Part shown: positions 44,098 through 53,334 of the stretch, piece after piece | How the letters are laid out: each line of letters opens with the position of its first letter | How positions within the stretch are numbered: the first letter of the stretch is position 1 | Assembly: GCA_030403585.1 (NCBI GenBank) | Contig: JAUEPE010000004.1 | Location: 62,001-126,000 of the forward strand | Source of the DNA: Frankia sp. RB7 | Lineage (GTDB): Bacteria; Pseudomonadota; Alphaproteobacteria; Rhizobiales; Xanthobacteraceae | Length of the DNA stretch: 64,000 nucleotides | Direction: 5' to 3' | The notes under the pieces: generated by a model | Told to the model about the DNA's origin: nothing | The model's database searches: none | What the model saw: only the letters and a program-made list of their open reading frames with translations | Made by a program: the position numbers and the translations under genes

Positions 44098-44601
44098 TCA
44101 GGCCGGCTGAAGCACGAAGTGCGCCTCGAGGCTGGTTTCCTTTGCGCTCCGCATGATCGGCCGCAGAAAGACGGTTTTGAATTCACCGCTGTCATAGGCA
44201 AGGTGACCATGCGGCTGGCCGAAGATGGGAATGATCTGCGGCATCTCGAGCCGGAACGCGCCGTCCTTGCCGGTGAGCGTGGCGCCGTGGCTTTGCGGCT
44301 CGTGCTCCTGGCCTTCGACCGTGTGCGCCCAGATCTGGATGCGCTGACCGGCGAGCGGCGCGCCATCACCGGCGCGGCGTACGGTGCCGCTCATCCAGAA
44401 GCCGCCCTTTCCGATCCGGTCCACAACCGGCGCACCCTTGCGGTAGTTGTTCGCCCCGCCCGACATCGATTCCGTCGGCGCGAGACCGTCCGCACGGGCG
44501 GGCAGCAGAAGGCCGGAAACCCCGGCAGTCAGAACGCCGGTAGCAAGGACGGCGCCGCCGGCGGCGAGGAGGTTGCGGCGGCTGAGTACGACGATGGTCA
44601 T
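44098..44601 (-). CDS. Tat-exported intradiol-dioxygenase-like protein
   Basis: 167 residues from ATG 44601, preceded by the strong site aggaggaac. The Tat signal is SRRNLLAAGG plus a hydrophobic stretch, cleaved near LPARA. The rest follows the intradiol dioxygenase fold: NNYRKGAPVVDRIG, FWMSGTVRRAGDGAPLAGQR, IQIWAHTVEG, and FGQPHGHLAY, where the H-G-H matches the two iron His ligands. One ligand Tyr may be in NNYRKG; the second is not evident. It is translated with the ferric-reductase-like gene and probably works in the periplasm; activity is uncertain. Confidence 0.8.
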   Translation of the reverse strand: MTIVVLSRRNLLAAGGAVLATGVLTAGVSGLLLPARADGLAPTESMSGGANNYRKGAPVVDRIGKGGFWMSGTVRRAGDGAPLAGQRIQIWAHTVEGQEHEPQSHGATLTGKDGAFRLEMPQIIPIFGQPHGHLAYDSGEFKTVFLRPIMRSAKETSLEAHFVLQPA

Positions 44602-44801
44602 GTCGGTTCCTCCTGGCGACGGTGCGGTTGTCTCACCGAGGGTACAACAACAGGCGCGGAACGCACAGTTGAGACGAAGGGCGCCACGGGTCGCAATAAC
44701 AGGCTTGTGAACGGAGGCGCGGGCCGCTCTACCCATCCTGCGCGATGATATTACATGTGATCGGTGCCCGTCATTGCCCCTCCACTCCGGTAGACCCCCA
44801 T

Positions 44802-45797
44802 ATGATCCCCTTCTCCGTGCTCGACCTCGCACCCATCAAGCAGGGTTCCGACGCCGCGCAAGCCTTTCGCAATTCGGTCGATCTTGCGCAGCATGCGGAG
44901 AAATGGGGCTTCAAGCGGTTCTGGCTAGCCGAGCACCATAACATGACGGGGATTGCGAGCGCGGCGACATCCGTGGTGATCGGGCATGTCGCGGGCGGGA
45001 CCAAGACGATCCGCGTCGGCTCCGGCGGCGTGATGCTGCCGAACCATTCGCCGCTGGTGATCGCCGAGCAGTTCGGGACGCTGGAGTCGCTTTATCCCGG
45101 TCGGATCGATCTCGGCCTCGGGCGCGCGCCGGGCACCGACCAGTTCACGGCGCGGGCGATGCGGCGCGATCTTGCGACGGCCGCCGAAAATTTTCCGCAT
45201 GACGTGCTGGAATTGCAGGCGCTGCTCGGCGACGTGCAGCCGAACCAGGCTATTCGGGCCGTGCCCGGCATGGGGGCGAAGGTGCCGCTATGGATCCTCG
45301 GTTCCAGCATGTTCGGCGCGCAGCTCGCGGCCATGCTGGGGCTGCCGTTCGCATTCGCCTCGCATTTCGCGCCGCAGATGATGATGCCGGCGCTGCGCGA
45401 ATATCGCGCGCGGTTCGAGCCGTCGGCACAGCTCGACAAGCCCTATGCGATGGTTGGCGTCAACGTGTTTGCCGCCGACAGCGACGCCGAGGCGCAGCGC
45501 ATGTTCACCTCGCTGCAGCAGCAGTTCATCAATCTGCGCCGCGGCACGCCCGGCCAGCTGCCGCCGCCGGTCGACGACATGGACGCGCTGTGGTCGCCGG
45601 CCGAGAAAGCAGGCGTCGCGCAATCGCTGGCCTGCTCCGCCGTCGGTTCGCCCGCGGTCGTCGAAGGAAAGCTGAGGGAGCTGATCGCCGACACCGCGGC
45701 CGACGAGCTGATGACCACGGGCCAGATCTACGACCATGCCGCCCGGCTGCGCTCGTTCGAGATCGCGGCCGAGGTGCGGGAGAGGTTGGCGGTATAA
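44802..45797 (+). CDS. LLM-class flavin-dependent oxidoreductase
   Basis: 331 residues from ATG 44802, although no strong ribosome site precedes it. The fold is recognised by [33 protein letters not shown]-type [20 protein letters not shown], and [20 protein letters not shown]. These mark the FMN-dependent luciferase-like (MsnO8-type) group, often with alkane or sulfonate monooxygenase relatives. The substrate is unknown. It converges with the chemoreceptor gene, 14 bases apart. Confidence 0.93.
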   Translation: MIPFSVLDLAPIKQGSDAAQAFRNSVDLAQHAEKWGFKRFWLAEHHNMTGIASAATSVVIGHVAGGTKTIRVGSGGVMLPNHSPLVIAEQFGTLESLYPGRIDLGLGRAPGTDQFTARAMRRDLATAAENFPHDVLELQALLGDVQPNQAIRAVPGMGAKVPLWILGSSMFGAQLAAMLGLPFAFASHFAPQMMMPALREYRARFEPSAQLDKPYAMVGVNVFAADSDAEAQRMFTSLQQQFINLRRGTPGQLPPPVDDMDALWSPAEKAGVAQSLACSAVGSPAVVEGKLRELIADTAADELMTTGQIYDHAARLRSFEIAAEVRERLAV

Positions 45798-45811
45798 TCA
45801 GGAAGCGGCGC

Positions 45812-47521
45812 TTACGCCGCCCTGATCGAGTTCATGAAGCTGGCGACGCCGCGCTTCAGGCGGGTGCTTTCGTTGGCGAGTGACTGCGCGGCCGACTGCA
45901 CCAGGGCGGAGGCGCTGCCGGTCTCTGAGGCGCCGCGCTGCACGTCGGCGATGCTGGTCCCGACCTGCGAGGTGCCTTCGGCGGCGCGCTGCACGTTGCG
46001 GGAAATCTCCTGCGTCGCGGAGCCCTGCTGCTCGACCGAGGTCGTGATCGCGGCTGCGATTTCCGAGATTTTGCCGATCGTCGTGCCGATCTCCTTGATC
46101 GCCGCAACCGAATCCTTGGTTGCCGACTGGATGTCGGAGATCTGCTGGCTGATCTCGTCGGTCGCCTTTGCGGTCTGCTCGGCAAGCGTCTTCACTTCGG
46201 ACGCCACCACGGCAAAGCCGCGGCCGGCTTCGCCGGCACGCGCCGCCTCGATGGTCGCGTTCAGCGCCAGCAGATTGGTCTGGCCGGCGATGGTCTGGAT
46301 GAGATCGACGACGTCGCCGATGCGGCCTGCGGCCTGCGACAGCTCGCTGATGCGGCTGTCGGTCTTCTGCGCCTGGCTGACGGCCTCGCCCGCGATCCGC
46401 GCCGAGGTCTCGACCTGGCGAGAAATCTCGCCGATGGAGGAGGCGAGTTCCTCACTCGCGGCGGCCACCGAATGCACGTTTGCGGATGCTTCGTTCGACG
46501 CCGTGGAGGCGCGGTTAGAGACCTGCGAGACGGTATCGGCAGTCTTGGACAGCGTCGTCGACGACATCTCGAGCTGGCCGGCGGCAACCGAGACCAGCTC
46601 GATGATCTCGCCGACCTCGCGCTCGAACTGATCGGCCAGCCGGTTCATGTCGACCTTGCGGGTTTCGACCTGACGCTTCTCGGCCACCACCTGCTCTTCG
46701 CGCATGCGATTGGTCTCGATCATGGCGTCGCGGAACACTTGCACTGTGCGCGCCATCTCGCCGATCTCGTCGCGGCGATCGGCATGCACGACCGGAGCCT
46801 CAAGCTGGCCTTGGCTGAGCGAAGCCATGCGCTCCTTCAAACCCGTGAGCGGCTTGACCACACTGCGGCCGACGGCCCAGGCGATCATGATCGAGATCAG
46901 CATCAGCACCGCGATGACCATCGACGCCGTCTGCACCATCGACCAGAACGAATTGTCGACCTCGGACATGTATTCGGCCGAGCCGATCATCAGGTTCCAA
47001 GGCGCGAAACCGCGCGTGAAGGCGACCTTGTCGAGCGGGGTGGGATCACTGCCGCTGCGGCGGAACGAATAGCGCAAGGACCCCTGGCCCTTCTTCGCGA
47101 TGTCCATCAGCGCGACCGCGAACAGCATGCCGTTGGCGTCCTTGTTCGGACGCATGTCCTTGCCGACGAATTGCGGGATGCCGGGATTGGAGACGCACAG
47201 CCCGGTCTCGTAGTCGTAGATGTACGCGTAGTTGCTGTGGTCTTCGTACCAGACGTAATTATTGGCTTCGAGGAAGCGCTTCTTGGCCTCCTCCTCGGTC
47301 ATCTGGCCGGCCTTGTAGGCCTTGTAATAGCCATCAGCCAGATTGTAGACGATATCGACGGCCGCATGCGCCTTTTCGATGCGCTCGGTGACGAGCTGAT
47401 TGCGCGCGATCCACAGCACGGTGGAGGCGACCAGCGCCATGCAGATCGCACCGACCACGGTCATGAGGGCGAGCTTGGCGCCGATCGAGCGCAGCGAAAA
47501 CAGGTTCTTGAGAGCCGGCAT
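45812..47521 (-). CDS. Methyl-accepting chemotaxis protein
   Basis: 569 residues from ATG 47521 (gaggcag upstream). First TM about 15-36. A periplasmic single-Cache domain runs about 40-190 ([47 protein letters not shown]). Second TM about 200-222, then HAMP ([20 protein letters not shown]). The signalling domain has the hairpin tip [20 protein letters not shown]. It binds a small ligand in the periplasm and signals to CheA/CheW. It is monocistronic, separated from the catabolic operon by a perfect palindrome. Confidence 0.95.
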   Translation of the reverse strand: MPALKNLFSLRSIGAKLALMTVVGAICMALVASTVLWIARNQLVTERIEKAHAAVDIVYNLADGYYKAYKAGQMTEEEAKKRFLEANNYVWYEDHSNYAYIYDYETGLCVSNPGIPQFVGKDMRPNKDANGMLFAVALMDIAKKGQGSLRYSFRRSGSDPTPLDKVAFTRGFAPWNLMIGSAEYMSEVDNSFWSMVQTASMVIAVLMLISIMIAWAVGRSVVKPLTGLKERMASLSQGQLEAPVVHADRRDEIGEMARTVQVFRDAMIETNRMREEQVVAEKRQVETRKVDMNRLADQFEREVGEIIELVSVAAGQLEMSSTTLSKTADTVSQVSNRASTASNEASANVHSVAAASEELASSIGEISRQVETSARIAGEAVSQAQKTDSRISELSQAAGRIGDVVDLIQTIAGQTNLLALNATIEAARAGEAGRGFAVVASEVKTLAEQTAKATDEISQQISDIQSATKDSVAAIKEIGTTIGKISEIAAAITTSVEQQGSATQEISRNVQRAAEGTSQVGTSIADVQRGASETGSASALVQSAAQSLANESTRLKRGVASFMNSIRAA

Positions 47522-47636
47522 TCTGCCTCTTCGATGTTGCTGGGCACGGCGCCATCGAGAATCAGGCGGCAGGCCATCACGAGGTGGGAATGCGCAAAGT
47601 AGAGGCAATTCGTTAAGAACTCAGTTACGCCACGAA

Positions 47637-47652
47637 GGCGCCACGTGGCGCC
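47637..47652. promoter_or_regulatory. 16-bp perfect palindrome upstream of the chemoreceptor gene
   Basis: ggcgccacgtggcgcc is self-complementary over 16 bases. It lies between the chemoreceptor start (47521) and the end of the catabolic operon (47702). It may be an operator or part of a terminator; there is no T tract. Confidence 0.5.
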
Positions 47653-47701
47653 GCGGGTGTTACCAGGAGGTTAATGCCGGCATGCTCGCGATGAAGGGGC
47701 G

Positions 47702-48577
47702 CTAATCCGAGTACCCGAACAGCTTCGCCGGATTGTGCACGAGGATCTTCTCCAACTCCGCCTGGTCGGGCGCGTAGCGGAACATCAATTCGAGCAGATC
47801 GGCGTCGTTCGGCGGCTGCTTCACCGAGACCGGATGCGGCCAGTCGCTGGCCCAGACGCAGCGGTCGATGGCGGCCTCGATATAGGTCCGCGCGACCGGG
47901 ATCACGTCATCATACGGCGGGCCGGCCTGCGAGGTCTTCTCGCCGAGCGAGAGCATGACCCAGAAATTGCCCTTCTTGAGCAGCTCCAGCATCTTGCGCA
48001 GGTTCGGATCATCTTTGCCATTCGAGGGCACCGGCCGCGCCATATGGTCAATCAGAACCGGGACGTCGAGATTTTCGTATTTCGCCACGCTGGAGACGAT
48101 GCCGTCCTTCTCCGGCTGGATCTTGACGTACCAGCCGAGCTCGCGGATGCGGGCGATCGCGCGGGCGAAGTCGGCGTCCGACAGCACGGCGCCGAGCTCC
48201 TGACGGAAGCTGAAGCGCGCGCCGCGCACACCGGCGTCATGCAGCTTGGCAAGATAAGCGTCGTTCGCTTCGGCAAACACCAGGGCGTTGGCGCAGCCGC
48301 GATAGTTCGGGCCCATCGCCGCGAGACCGTCGAGCACGACGGAATGATCCGCGCCATAGGTCGTGGTCTGCACGATGATGCCGCGCTCGATGCCGAGCGT
48401 CTTGTGCACGCGCAGCGCCGCTTCCCAGGTTGCGGTCGGCATCCGGTAGGCCGCGCCAGGACGTTCCGGATATTTGTCGATGGGACCGAGCACGTGAAAC
48501 TGGCTGTCGACGGTCTTCGGCGGCGGAGCCTTGACCGGACGACGCGGGTTCGGATCGAACGGCAGATAGGTCGGCAT
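47702..48577 (-). CDS. Amidohydrolase of the PDC-hydrolase family
   Basis: 291 residues from ATG 48577. The TIM-barrel amidohydrolase-2 signature is present: VDSQFHVLGP (weak HxH), VLIDHMARP, and a late WASDWPHPV with the catalytic Asp. Relatives include 2-pyrone-4,6-dicarboxylate hydrolase (LigI) and other lactone hydrolases of aromatic breakdown. It is the last gene of the six-gene operon and would act late in that pathway; the exact lactone is not known. Confidence 0.9.
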   Translation of the reverse strand: MPTYLPFDPNPRRPVKAPPPKTVDSQFHVLGPIDKYPERPGAAYRMPTATWEAALRVHKTLGIERGIIVQTTTYGADHSVVLDGLAAMGPNYRGCANALVFAEANDAYLAKLHDAGVRGARFSFRQELGAVLSDADFARAIARIRELGWYVKIQPEKDGIVSSVAKYENLDVPVLIDHMARPVPSNGKDDPNLRKMLELLKKGNFWVMLSLGEKTSQAGPPYDDVIPVARTYIEAAIDRCVWASDWPHPVSVKQPPNDADLLELMFRYAPDQAELEKILVHNPAKLFGYSD

Positions 48578-48589
48578 GCGGCTGCTCCT

Positions 48590-48982
48590 TCAGTCGATCA
48601 CGGCGGTGAAGTCGCACTGCACCAGCGCGCCGCCGTCCATGTTGTCCATCGGCAGCGCGTGCCGCGCCGGGCGCGAATGCTCATCTGGAAACATCTTTAG
48701 CCATTCGAAATTGACCGGGCCGCGCTGCGTACGGTCCTTCAGCCACACCGTCATCTTGATGATGTTGTCGGTGGTGCCGCCAGCAGCCTCGACCGTCGCC
48801 TTCATGTGAGCGAACATGTTGGCGCATTGCGCATCCAGGCTCTCCGGCATCGCGCCGGCCGCATCGCGGCCGAGGATGACGCCGGACATCACGAGATTGC
48901 CGATGCGGCAGGCGTTTGGGATCGGATTGGCGTGCTTGAAGCCGCCGATGTGGATGCTCTTGCGCCGCGTTGGGCCTGTCAT
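48590..48982 (-). CDS. RidA-family deaminase
   Basis: 130 residues from ATG 48982, preceded by agaggggagcgcacc. The RidA fold shows HANPIPNACRIGNLVMSGVI, QCANMFAHMKATVEAAGGTT, NIIKMTVWLKDRT, and a terminal VQCDFTAVID, where the usual R of the R-V-E-V-E active site is not obvious. RidA proteins hydrolyse enamine/imine intermediates; within catabolic operons they can act as 2-aminomuconate deaminase. The operon's ring-cleavage enzymes support that second role as inference. Confidence 0.88.
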   Translation of the reverse strand: MTGPTRRKSIHIGGFKHANPIPNACRIGNLVMSGVILGRDAAGAMPESLDAQCANMFAHMKATVEAAGGTTDNIIKMTVWLKDRTQRGPVNFEWLKMFPDEHSRPARHALPMDNMDGGALVQCDFTAVID

Positions 48983-49007
48983 GGTGCGCTCCCCCTCTAT
49001 TGTTGCT

Positions 49008-49811
49008 TCAGACGAACTGGCACGACACCGAACCGAAGGCGCCATAGTCGGCATGAAAAGTGTCGCCGCGGCGGATATCGACCGGACGCGTGAACGATCC
49101 CGCCAGCACGACCTCGCCGGCGGCGAGATGCTCGTCATACGGCGCGAGCCGATTGGCGAGCCAGGCGATGCCGTTGGCGGGATGATTGAGCACGCCGGCG
49201 GCAAGCCCGGTCTCCTCGATCTCACCGTTGCGAAACAGCAGCGCGCCGATCCAGCGCAAATCCGCATCAAGCGGGTGGAATGGCCGGCCACCGAGTACCA
49301 GCGCCGCATTGGCCGCGTTGTCCGAGATCGTGTCGACGACCTTGCGCGCCTTGCCGGTCTCGGGATCGACGCGATGCATGCGTGTCTCCAGAATCTCGAG
49401 CGCCGGCGTGACGTAGTCGGTGGCGTTGAGCACGTCGAAGATGGTGCAGTCAGGCCCGCGCAGCGGCGCCTTCAGCACGAAGGCGAGCTCGACCTCGATG
49501 CGAGGTGCGTGGAAGCGATCGAACGGAATCGGCGTCGCATCGGCATAGAACATGTCGGCAAACAGCACGCCGTAATCGGGCTCGGAGATGCCGACTGCAT
49601 TCTGCATCGCCTTCGAGGTCAGGCCGATCTTGTGGCCCTTGATGACGCGGCCGCGGCCAAGCTGAAGCCTGGTCCAGGCGCGCTGGACGGCGTAGGCGTC
49701 CTCGATGCTGAAGCCGGCATAGTCCCTGGAGAACATCGGAATCAGCGCCTTGGTGCGCTCGGCCTCATCGAGGCGCGCGGCAAGGCGTTCGATCGTAGCA
49801 GTGTCGAGCAT
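49008..49811 (-). CDS. 2-oxo-hept-3-ene-1,7-dioate hydratase-like (HpaH family)
   Basis: 267 residues from ATG 49811. The fold is that of HpaH/Mhp[40 protein letters not shown], and [14 protein letters not shown] with the metal-binding E-x-E, then LPALEIL-type [11 protein letters not shown]. These enzymes hydrate 2-oxoalkenoates made by meta-cleavage of aromatics. The gene follows the FAH-family gene by four bases, so both are translated together. Confidence 0.9.
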   Translation of the reverse strand: MLDTATIERLAARLDEAERTKALIPMFSRDYAGFSIEDAYAVQRAWTRLQLGRGRVIKGHKIGLTSKAMQNAVGISEPDYGVLFADMFYADATPIPFDRFHAPRIEVELAFVLKAPLRGPDCTIFDVLNATDYVTPALEILETRMHRVDPETGKARKVVDTISDNAANAALVLGGRPFHPLDADLRWIGALLFRNGEIEETGLAAGVLNHPANGIAWLANRLAPYDEHLAAGEVVLAGSFTRPVDIRRGDTFHADYGAFGSVSCQFV

Positions 49812-49814
49812 GAT

Positions 49815-50675
49815 CTATTGCTCCGCGGCCACGGTGTTACGCAGCACACCGATGCGGCTCGACTCGACCTCGACGATATCGCCGACCTTCAGCCAGCGCG
49901 GCGGGTCGAAGCGGGCACCCGCCCCGGTCGGCGTGCCCGTCACGATCATATCGCCGGGCTTGAGCGTGGCGAAGGTCGAGAGATAAGAGATCAGAAAGTC
50001 GAACGGGAACATCAGCCGCTCGGTCGTGTCCTGCTGCCGCACCTCACCGTTGACGCGCGTAATGATGTCATGCGGCCCGCGCGGATCGAGTTCGTCCGCG
50101 GTGACGATCCAGGGACCGACGCTGCCGGAGCGATCGAAATTCTTGCCTTGCGTGACGTTGAACTTGCCATGGCGCAGCCAATCACGGATCGTGCCCTCGT
50201 TGCACAGCGTCATGCCGAAGATGTGCGACCACGCCTTTTCGCGCGGGATATGCCGGCCGCCCTGGCCGATCACGATGACGAGCTCGCCTTCATAATCGAG
50301 CTGCTCCGACACGTGCGGTTTTTCCAGCGGCTGGCCGGAGCCCGTCATCGACGACATGCTGCGCACGAACAGGCTCGGATATTTGGGCAGGTCCGAATTG
50401 TCCTTATATTCGGCATTGCGCTCGGCGTAATTGACGCCGATGCACCAGAGCTTTTCCGGCGCCAGCACCGGCGGCAGCAGTGTGAGCTTGTCGAGCGCAT
50501 AGTCGGGCTTCTGGCCGGCCACCGCCTCCAGCGCCTCGCCCAGCGCGTTGGCCGCGATCAGCGCTTTCACGTCGGAGAATTCGCGGCCGATCCGCTTGGT
50601 CAGATCGACGACACCGCCATCAATCGCCGCACCGTAGCGCGGCTCTCCGTCCACCAGATAACTTACGAGTCGCAT
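49815..50675 (-). CDS. Fumarylacetoacetate hydrolase-family protein
   Basis: 286 residues from ATG 50675. The FAH C-terminal domain is clear: KLWCIGVNYAERNAEYKDNS, QLDYEGELVIVIGQGG (the metal-binding E-x-E is in YEGEL), GMTLCNEGTIRDWLRHGK, and PGDMIVTGTPTGAG. Members hydrolyse C-C bonds of acylpyruvates or isomerise oxo-diacids such as the 5-oxopent-3-ene-tricarboxylate of homoprotocatechuate breakdown. Paired with the HpaH-like gene, it suggests a meta-cleavage route. Confidence 0.92.
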   Translation of the reverse strand: MRLVSYLVDGEPRYGAAIDGGVVDLTKRIGREFSDVKALIAANALGEALEAVAGQKPDYALDKLTLLPPVLAPEKLWCIGVNYAERNAEYKDNSDLPKYPSLFVRSMSSMTGSGQPLEKPHVSEQLDYEGELVIVIGQGGRHIPREKAWSHIFGMTLCNEGTIRDWLRHGKFNVTQGKNFDRSGSVGPWIVTADELDPRGPHDIITRVNGEVRQQDTTERLMFPFDFLISYLSTFATLKPGDMIVTGTPTGAGARFDPPRWLKVGDIVEVESSRIGVLRNTVAAEQ

Positions 50676-50724
50676 CGTCGTTCTCCAATGGTCTTCAGGC
50701 GGCGTAAGCAAGGCGTCCGCACGC

Positions 50725-51342
50725 TCAGTCCTTCGATTTGGGGGTCTGGAACACGGTGTTCAGCGTCACGATCTCGCCGAGAGTGGCGTAACGCGGACCG
50801 CCGATGCGGGCAATCGGATCGAGCGCCTTGGTCTCGACCTTGCCGTCATTCAAGAGGCCGTCACGGATGTGGAACATCACGACCTCGCCGACGATCAGCC
50901 GGCTGCGCGCCTCGCCGAATTCGAGGCATTGACGAAAGCGGCATTCCATCGCGACCGGCGTGGCGGCGAGCCTGCGCACCTTGATGCGCTCGCAAGGCAA
51001 AGTCTCCAGCCCGAGATGCTCGACCTCGCTGATTTCGGGCGGATGCTCGACGGAGCTGTCGTGCACCGCAGACATCAGCGGGGTGTCAGCGATGTGGATC
51101 ACGTATTCCTCTGTGTCGAGGATGTTGTGCGCGGTGTCCTTGTAATCGGCGCCCTTGCGGCCGACGCTGATGGCGAGCATCGGCGGCTTCTGCGAGACGA
51201 AAGTGAAGGCGCTGAACGGCGCGAGGTTGAGCACGCCTGAGCGCGACAGGCTGCTCACCCAGGCGATCGGGCGCGGCACCACGATGCCGGTCATGAGACG
51301 GTAGATGCGCTCGGCGCCGAGCTCGGTAGGGTCGATCCGCAT
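50725..51342 (-). CDS. Flavin reductase-like protein
   Basis: 205 residues from ATG 51342. The FMN-binding split barrel shows MTGIVVPRPIAWVSSLSRSG, NLAPFSAFTFVSQKPPMLAI, and a terminal IARIGGPRYATL. This group supplies reduced flavin to a partner monooxygenase, but some members bind other cofactors. No monooxygenase is present in the operon, so the partner is elsewhere or the protein has another job. It starts four bases after the Bug-receptor stop. Confidence 0.9.
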   Translation of the reverse strand: MRIDPTELGAERIYRLMTGIVVPRPIAWVSSLSRSGVLNLAPFSAFTFVSQKPPMLAISVGRKGADYKDTAHNILDTEEYVIHIADTPLMSAVHDSSVEHPPEISEVEHLGLETLPCERIKVRRLAATPVAMECRFRQCLEFGEARSRLIVGEVVMFHIRDGLLNDGKVETKALDPIARIGGPRYATLGEIVTLNTVFQTPKSKD

Positions 51343-51345
51343 CGA

Positions 51346-52311
51346 TCAATCAGCCTTGATGTTGGCCTTGCGCACGATCGGGATCCATTTGGCGTCCTCG
51401 CGCTCCAGATAGGCCCTGAATTCCTCCGGCGTCATCGCAACGGCCTCGCCGCCGAGATTGTCGAACTTGTCGACCACGCTGGGGTCTTTCAGGATCGCGG
51501 TCAGCGTCTCGTGCAGCTTGTCCACGATGGGCGCCGGTGTGCCCGCGGGCGCGAACAGGCCGGTAAACGTCTGGCCGTCAAAATCCTTGTATCCGAGCTC
51601 GGCGAAGGTCGGCACGTCGGGCAGCGACTTCAGGCGATGAGGGCTGGTGACGGCAAGCGCGCGGAACAGGCCGGCCTTGATGTGCTGGAGACTGACCGTG
51701 AGTTGGTCGAATGCGAATTGCACTTGCCCGCCGAGGAGATCATTGATCGCCGGCGCATTGCCGCGGTAATGCGCGGTGACCCATTGCAGCTCGAGGCTCG
51801 ACTGCATCAGCTCGCTGAGCAGATGGTTGGTGGTGCCGGGACCGGGCGAGGCCATGGTCAGCTTGCCGGGCTCGCGCTTGGCAAGCTCGACGAATTCCTT
51901 GAAGGTCGTGGCCTGCACCGACGGATGCACCTCGAGCACCAGCGGTGTCATCGAGATGGTCGAGATCGGCAGGAAGTCCTTCTTCCAATTATAGGCGTCG
52001 CGCTTGTTGATCTCGGTCGCGAACAGCACCGGACCGTTGGCGCCGACGAACAGCGTGTAGCCGTCGGGCGCCGATTTCGCAAAAGCCTCGCCCGCGATCA
52101 TGCCGCCGGCGCCGGCCTTGTTCTCGATGATGAAGGGCTGGCCGAGCTTTTCCTGGAGCTTGTCGGCGATGATGCGCGCGGCGCTGTCGACATTGCCGCC
52201 GGCAGGATAAGGCACCAGCAGCTTGACGCTGCGGGTCGGCCATTGCTGGGCCGACGCGGGCCCCGCCAGCATCGCACTGACAGCGGCGATGGCTATCCAG
52301 AGTAATCGCAT
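51346..52311 (-). CDS. Bug-family (TctC-like) solute-binding protein
   Basis: 321 residues from ATG 52311. Residues 1-21 are a Sec signal ending GPASA. The mature part has the TctC/Bug pattern WPTRSVKLLVPYPAGGNVDS, IIADKLQEKLGQPFIIENKAGAGG-type residues, and FNLGGEAVAMTPEEF-like DNLGGEAVAMTPEEFRAYLE. Such receptors bind small carboxylates for tripartite tricarboxylate transport. No TctAB genes are in the window. It is the first gene of the operon, divergent from IclR. Confidence 0.93.
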   Translation of the reverse strand: MRLLWIAIAAVSAMLAGPASAQQWPTRSVKLLVPYPAGGNVDSAARIIADKLQEKLGQPFIIENKAGAGGMIAGEAFAKSAPDGYTLFVGANGPVLFATEINKRDAYNWKKDFLPISTISMTPLVLEVHPSVQATTFKEFVELAKREPGKLTMASPGPGTTNHLLSELMQSSLELQWVTAHYRGNAPAINDLLGGQVQFAFDQLTVSLQHIKAGLFRALAVTSPHRLKSLPDVPTFAELGYKDFDGQTFTGLFAPAGTPAPIVDKLHETLTAILKDPSVVDKFDNLGGEAVAMTPEEFRAYLEREDAKWIPIVRKANIKAD

Positions 52312-52433
52312 GTTAACCTCCCAACGGCACTTCCAATTTCACGTCGGGCACCCCTGACGTCGCGCAAGGCATCCCGATCGGAGCGCAATCTCCAGATGCG
52401 GGCTTTACCTGTCGAGCGAATTGTGGCGTTCTC

Positions 52434-52448
52434 GTCCATATTATGGAC
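52434..52448. promoter_or_regulatory. IclR-type operator overlapping the regulator start
   Basis: gtccata-t-tatggac is a perfect 7-bp inverted repeat with a one-base centre. It lies between the divergent catabolic operon and iclR gene and covers the iclR start codon (52443). Confidence 0.7.
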
Positions 52449-53237
52449 AGGAGAACTTCCTCAAGTACGACAGAACCGCGACAAGGCGCGCAAGCGATCC
52501 GCCGAGCGCTCGCCGTGCTGCGTATTCTTGCCGCAGGTCGCGAAGACGGCGTGCCATTGGCCGAGGTGGTGCAGGCGACCGGGCTGACGCGCCCGACCGT
52601 GCACCGCATCGTTCACGTGCTGATCGAGGAAGGCATCGTCGAGCGGCACAGCAGGACCGGCCGCTACGCGATCGGCAACCAGGTGCCTGAGCTGGCGCTG
52701 GCGCGCCCGCGGCCCTCGCCGCTCTTGGTCGCCGCAGGTCCTTCGCTGCGACGCGCCTCCGCCGAGATCGGCGACACGCTGTTCCTGACGGTGCGAACCG
52801 GCAACGACACGCTGTGCGTCGATCGCAGGATCGGCGCCTATCCGATTCAGGTGCTGTCGATCGAGGTCGGCGCGCGCCGCCCGCTCGGCGTCTCCAGCGC
52901 GGGCGTTGCCATCCTCGCCGCACTGCCGGCGCCGGACGCGCGAAAGATCGTCGCAGCCAACGAAAAGAGATTCGAGACTTACCGCACCGACGCCGCGACG
53001 GTGCTCGCTCAGGTCACCGCGGCGCGGCGGCGCGGATATGGCATGCGGGAGATCGGTCTCGTCCAGGGCACGAAATCGATCTCGACCTGGATCAAGACCC
53101 CGGACGGACGGCCCGCGGCGGCGATGACCGTCTCCTCCGTTCGGACGAGGCTCGGCCCGCGCCGCGAGCAGGAGGTTGCCGAGATTTTGTTGCGCGAAAC
53201 CCGCACGATCGAGCAGACCATCCGCGCGAGTGCCTAG
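52443..53237 (+). CDS. IclR-family transcriptional regulator
   Basis: 264 residues from ATG 52443, which has no recognisable ribosome site. The start codon is inside an operator palindrome, which suggests a leaderless or nearly leaderless message. The helix-turn-helix is AIRRALAVLRILAAG, then LAEVVQATGLTRPTVHRIVH. The ligand domain has RTGNDTLCVDRRIGAYPIQV and PLGVSSAGVAILAALPAPDA. It is the likely local regulator of the operon at 47702-52311. Confidence 0.92.
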   Translation: MDRRTSSSTTEPRQGAQAIRRALAVLRILAAGREDGVPLAEVVQATGLTRPTVHRIVHVLIEEGIVERHSRTGRYAIGNQVPELALARPRPSPLLVAAGPSLRRASAEIGDTLFLTVRTGNDTLCVDRRIGAYPIQVLSIEVGARRPLGVSSAGVAILAALPAPDARKIVAANEKRFETYRTDAATVLAQVTAARRRGYGMREIGLVQGTKSISTWIKTPDGRPAAAMTVSSVRTRLGPRREQEVAEILLRETRTIEQTIRASA

Positions 53238-53334
53238 CGCTACGGGCGCCCGCGCCAGGCTGTCAATGGGCTGACGTGGCGCGCGTTTTTGTGGCACAAG
53301 GGCCGCCATCGCCGACCGACCAACGAGGCCACGC

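Noticed and set aside
48816..50984. A 722-codon open frame on the plus strand
   Set aside because: It is antisense to RidA, HpaH, FAH and flavin-reductase genes and is Arg/His/Gly-rich without motifs, so it is a shadow.
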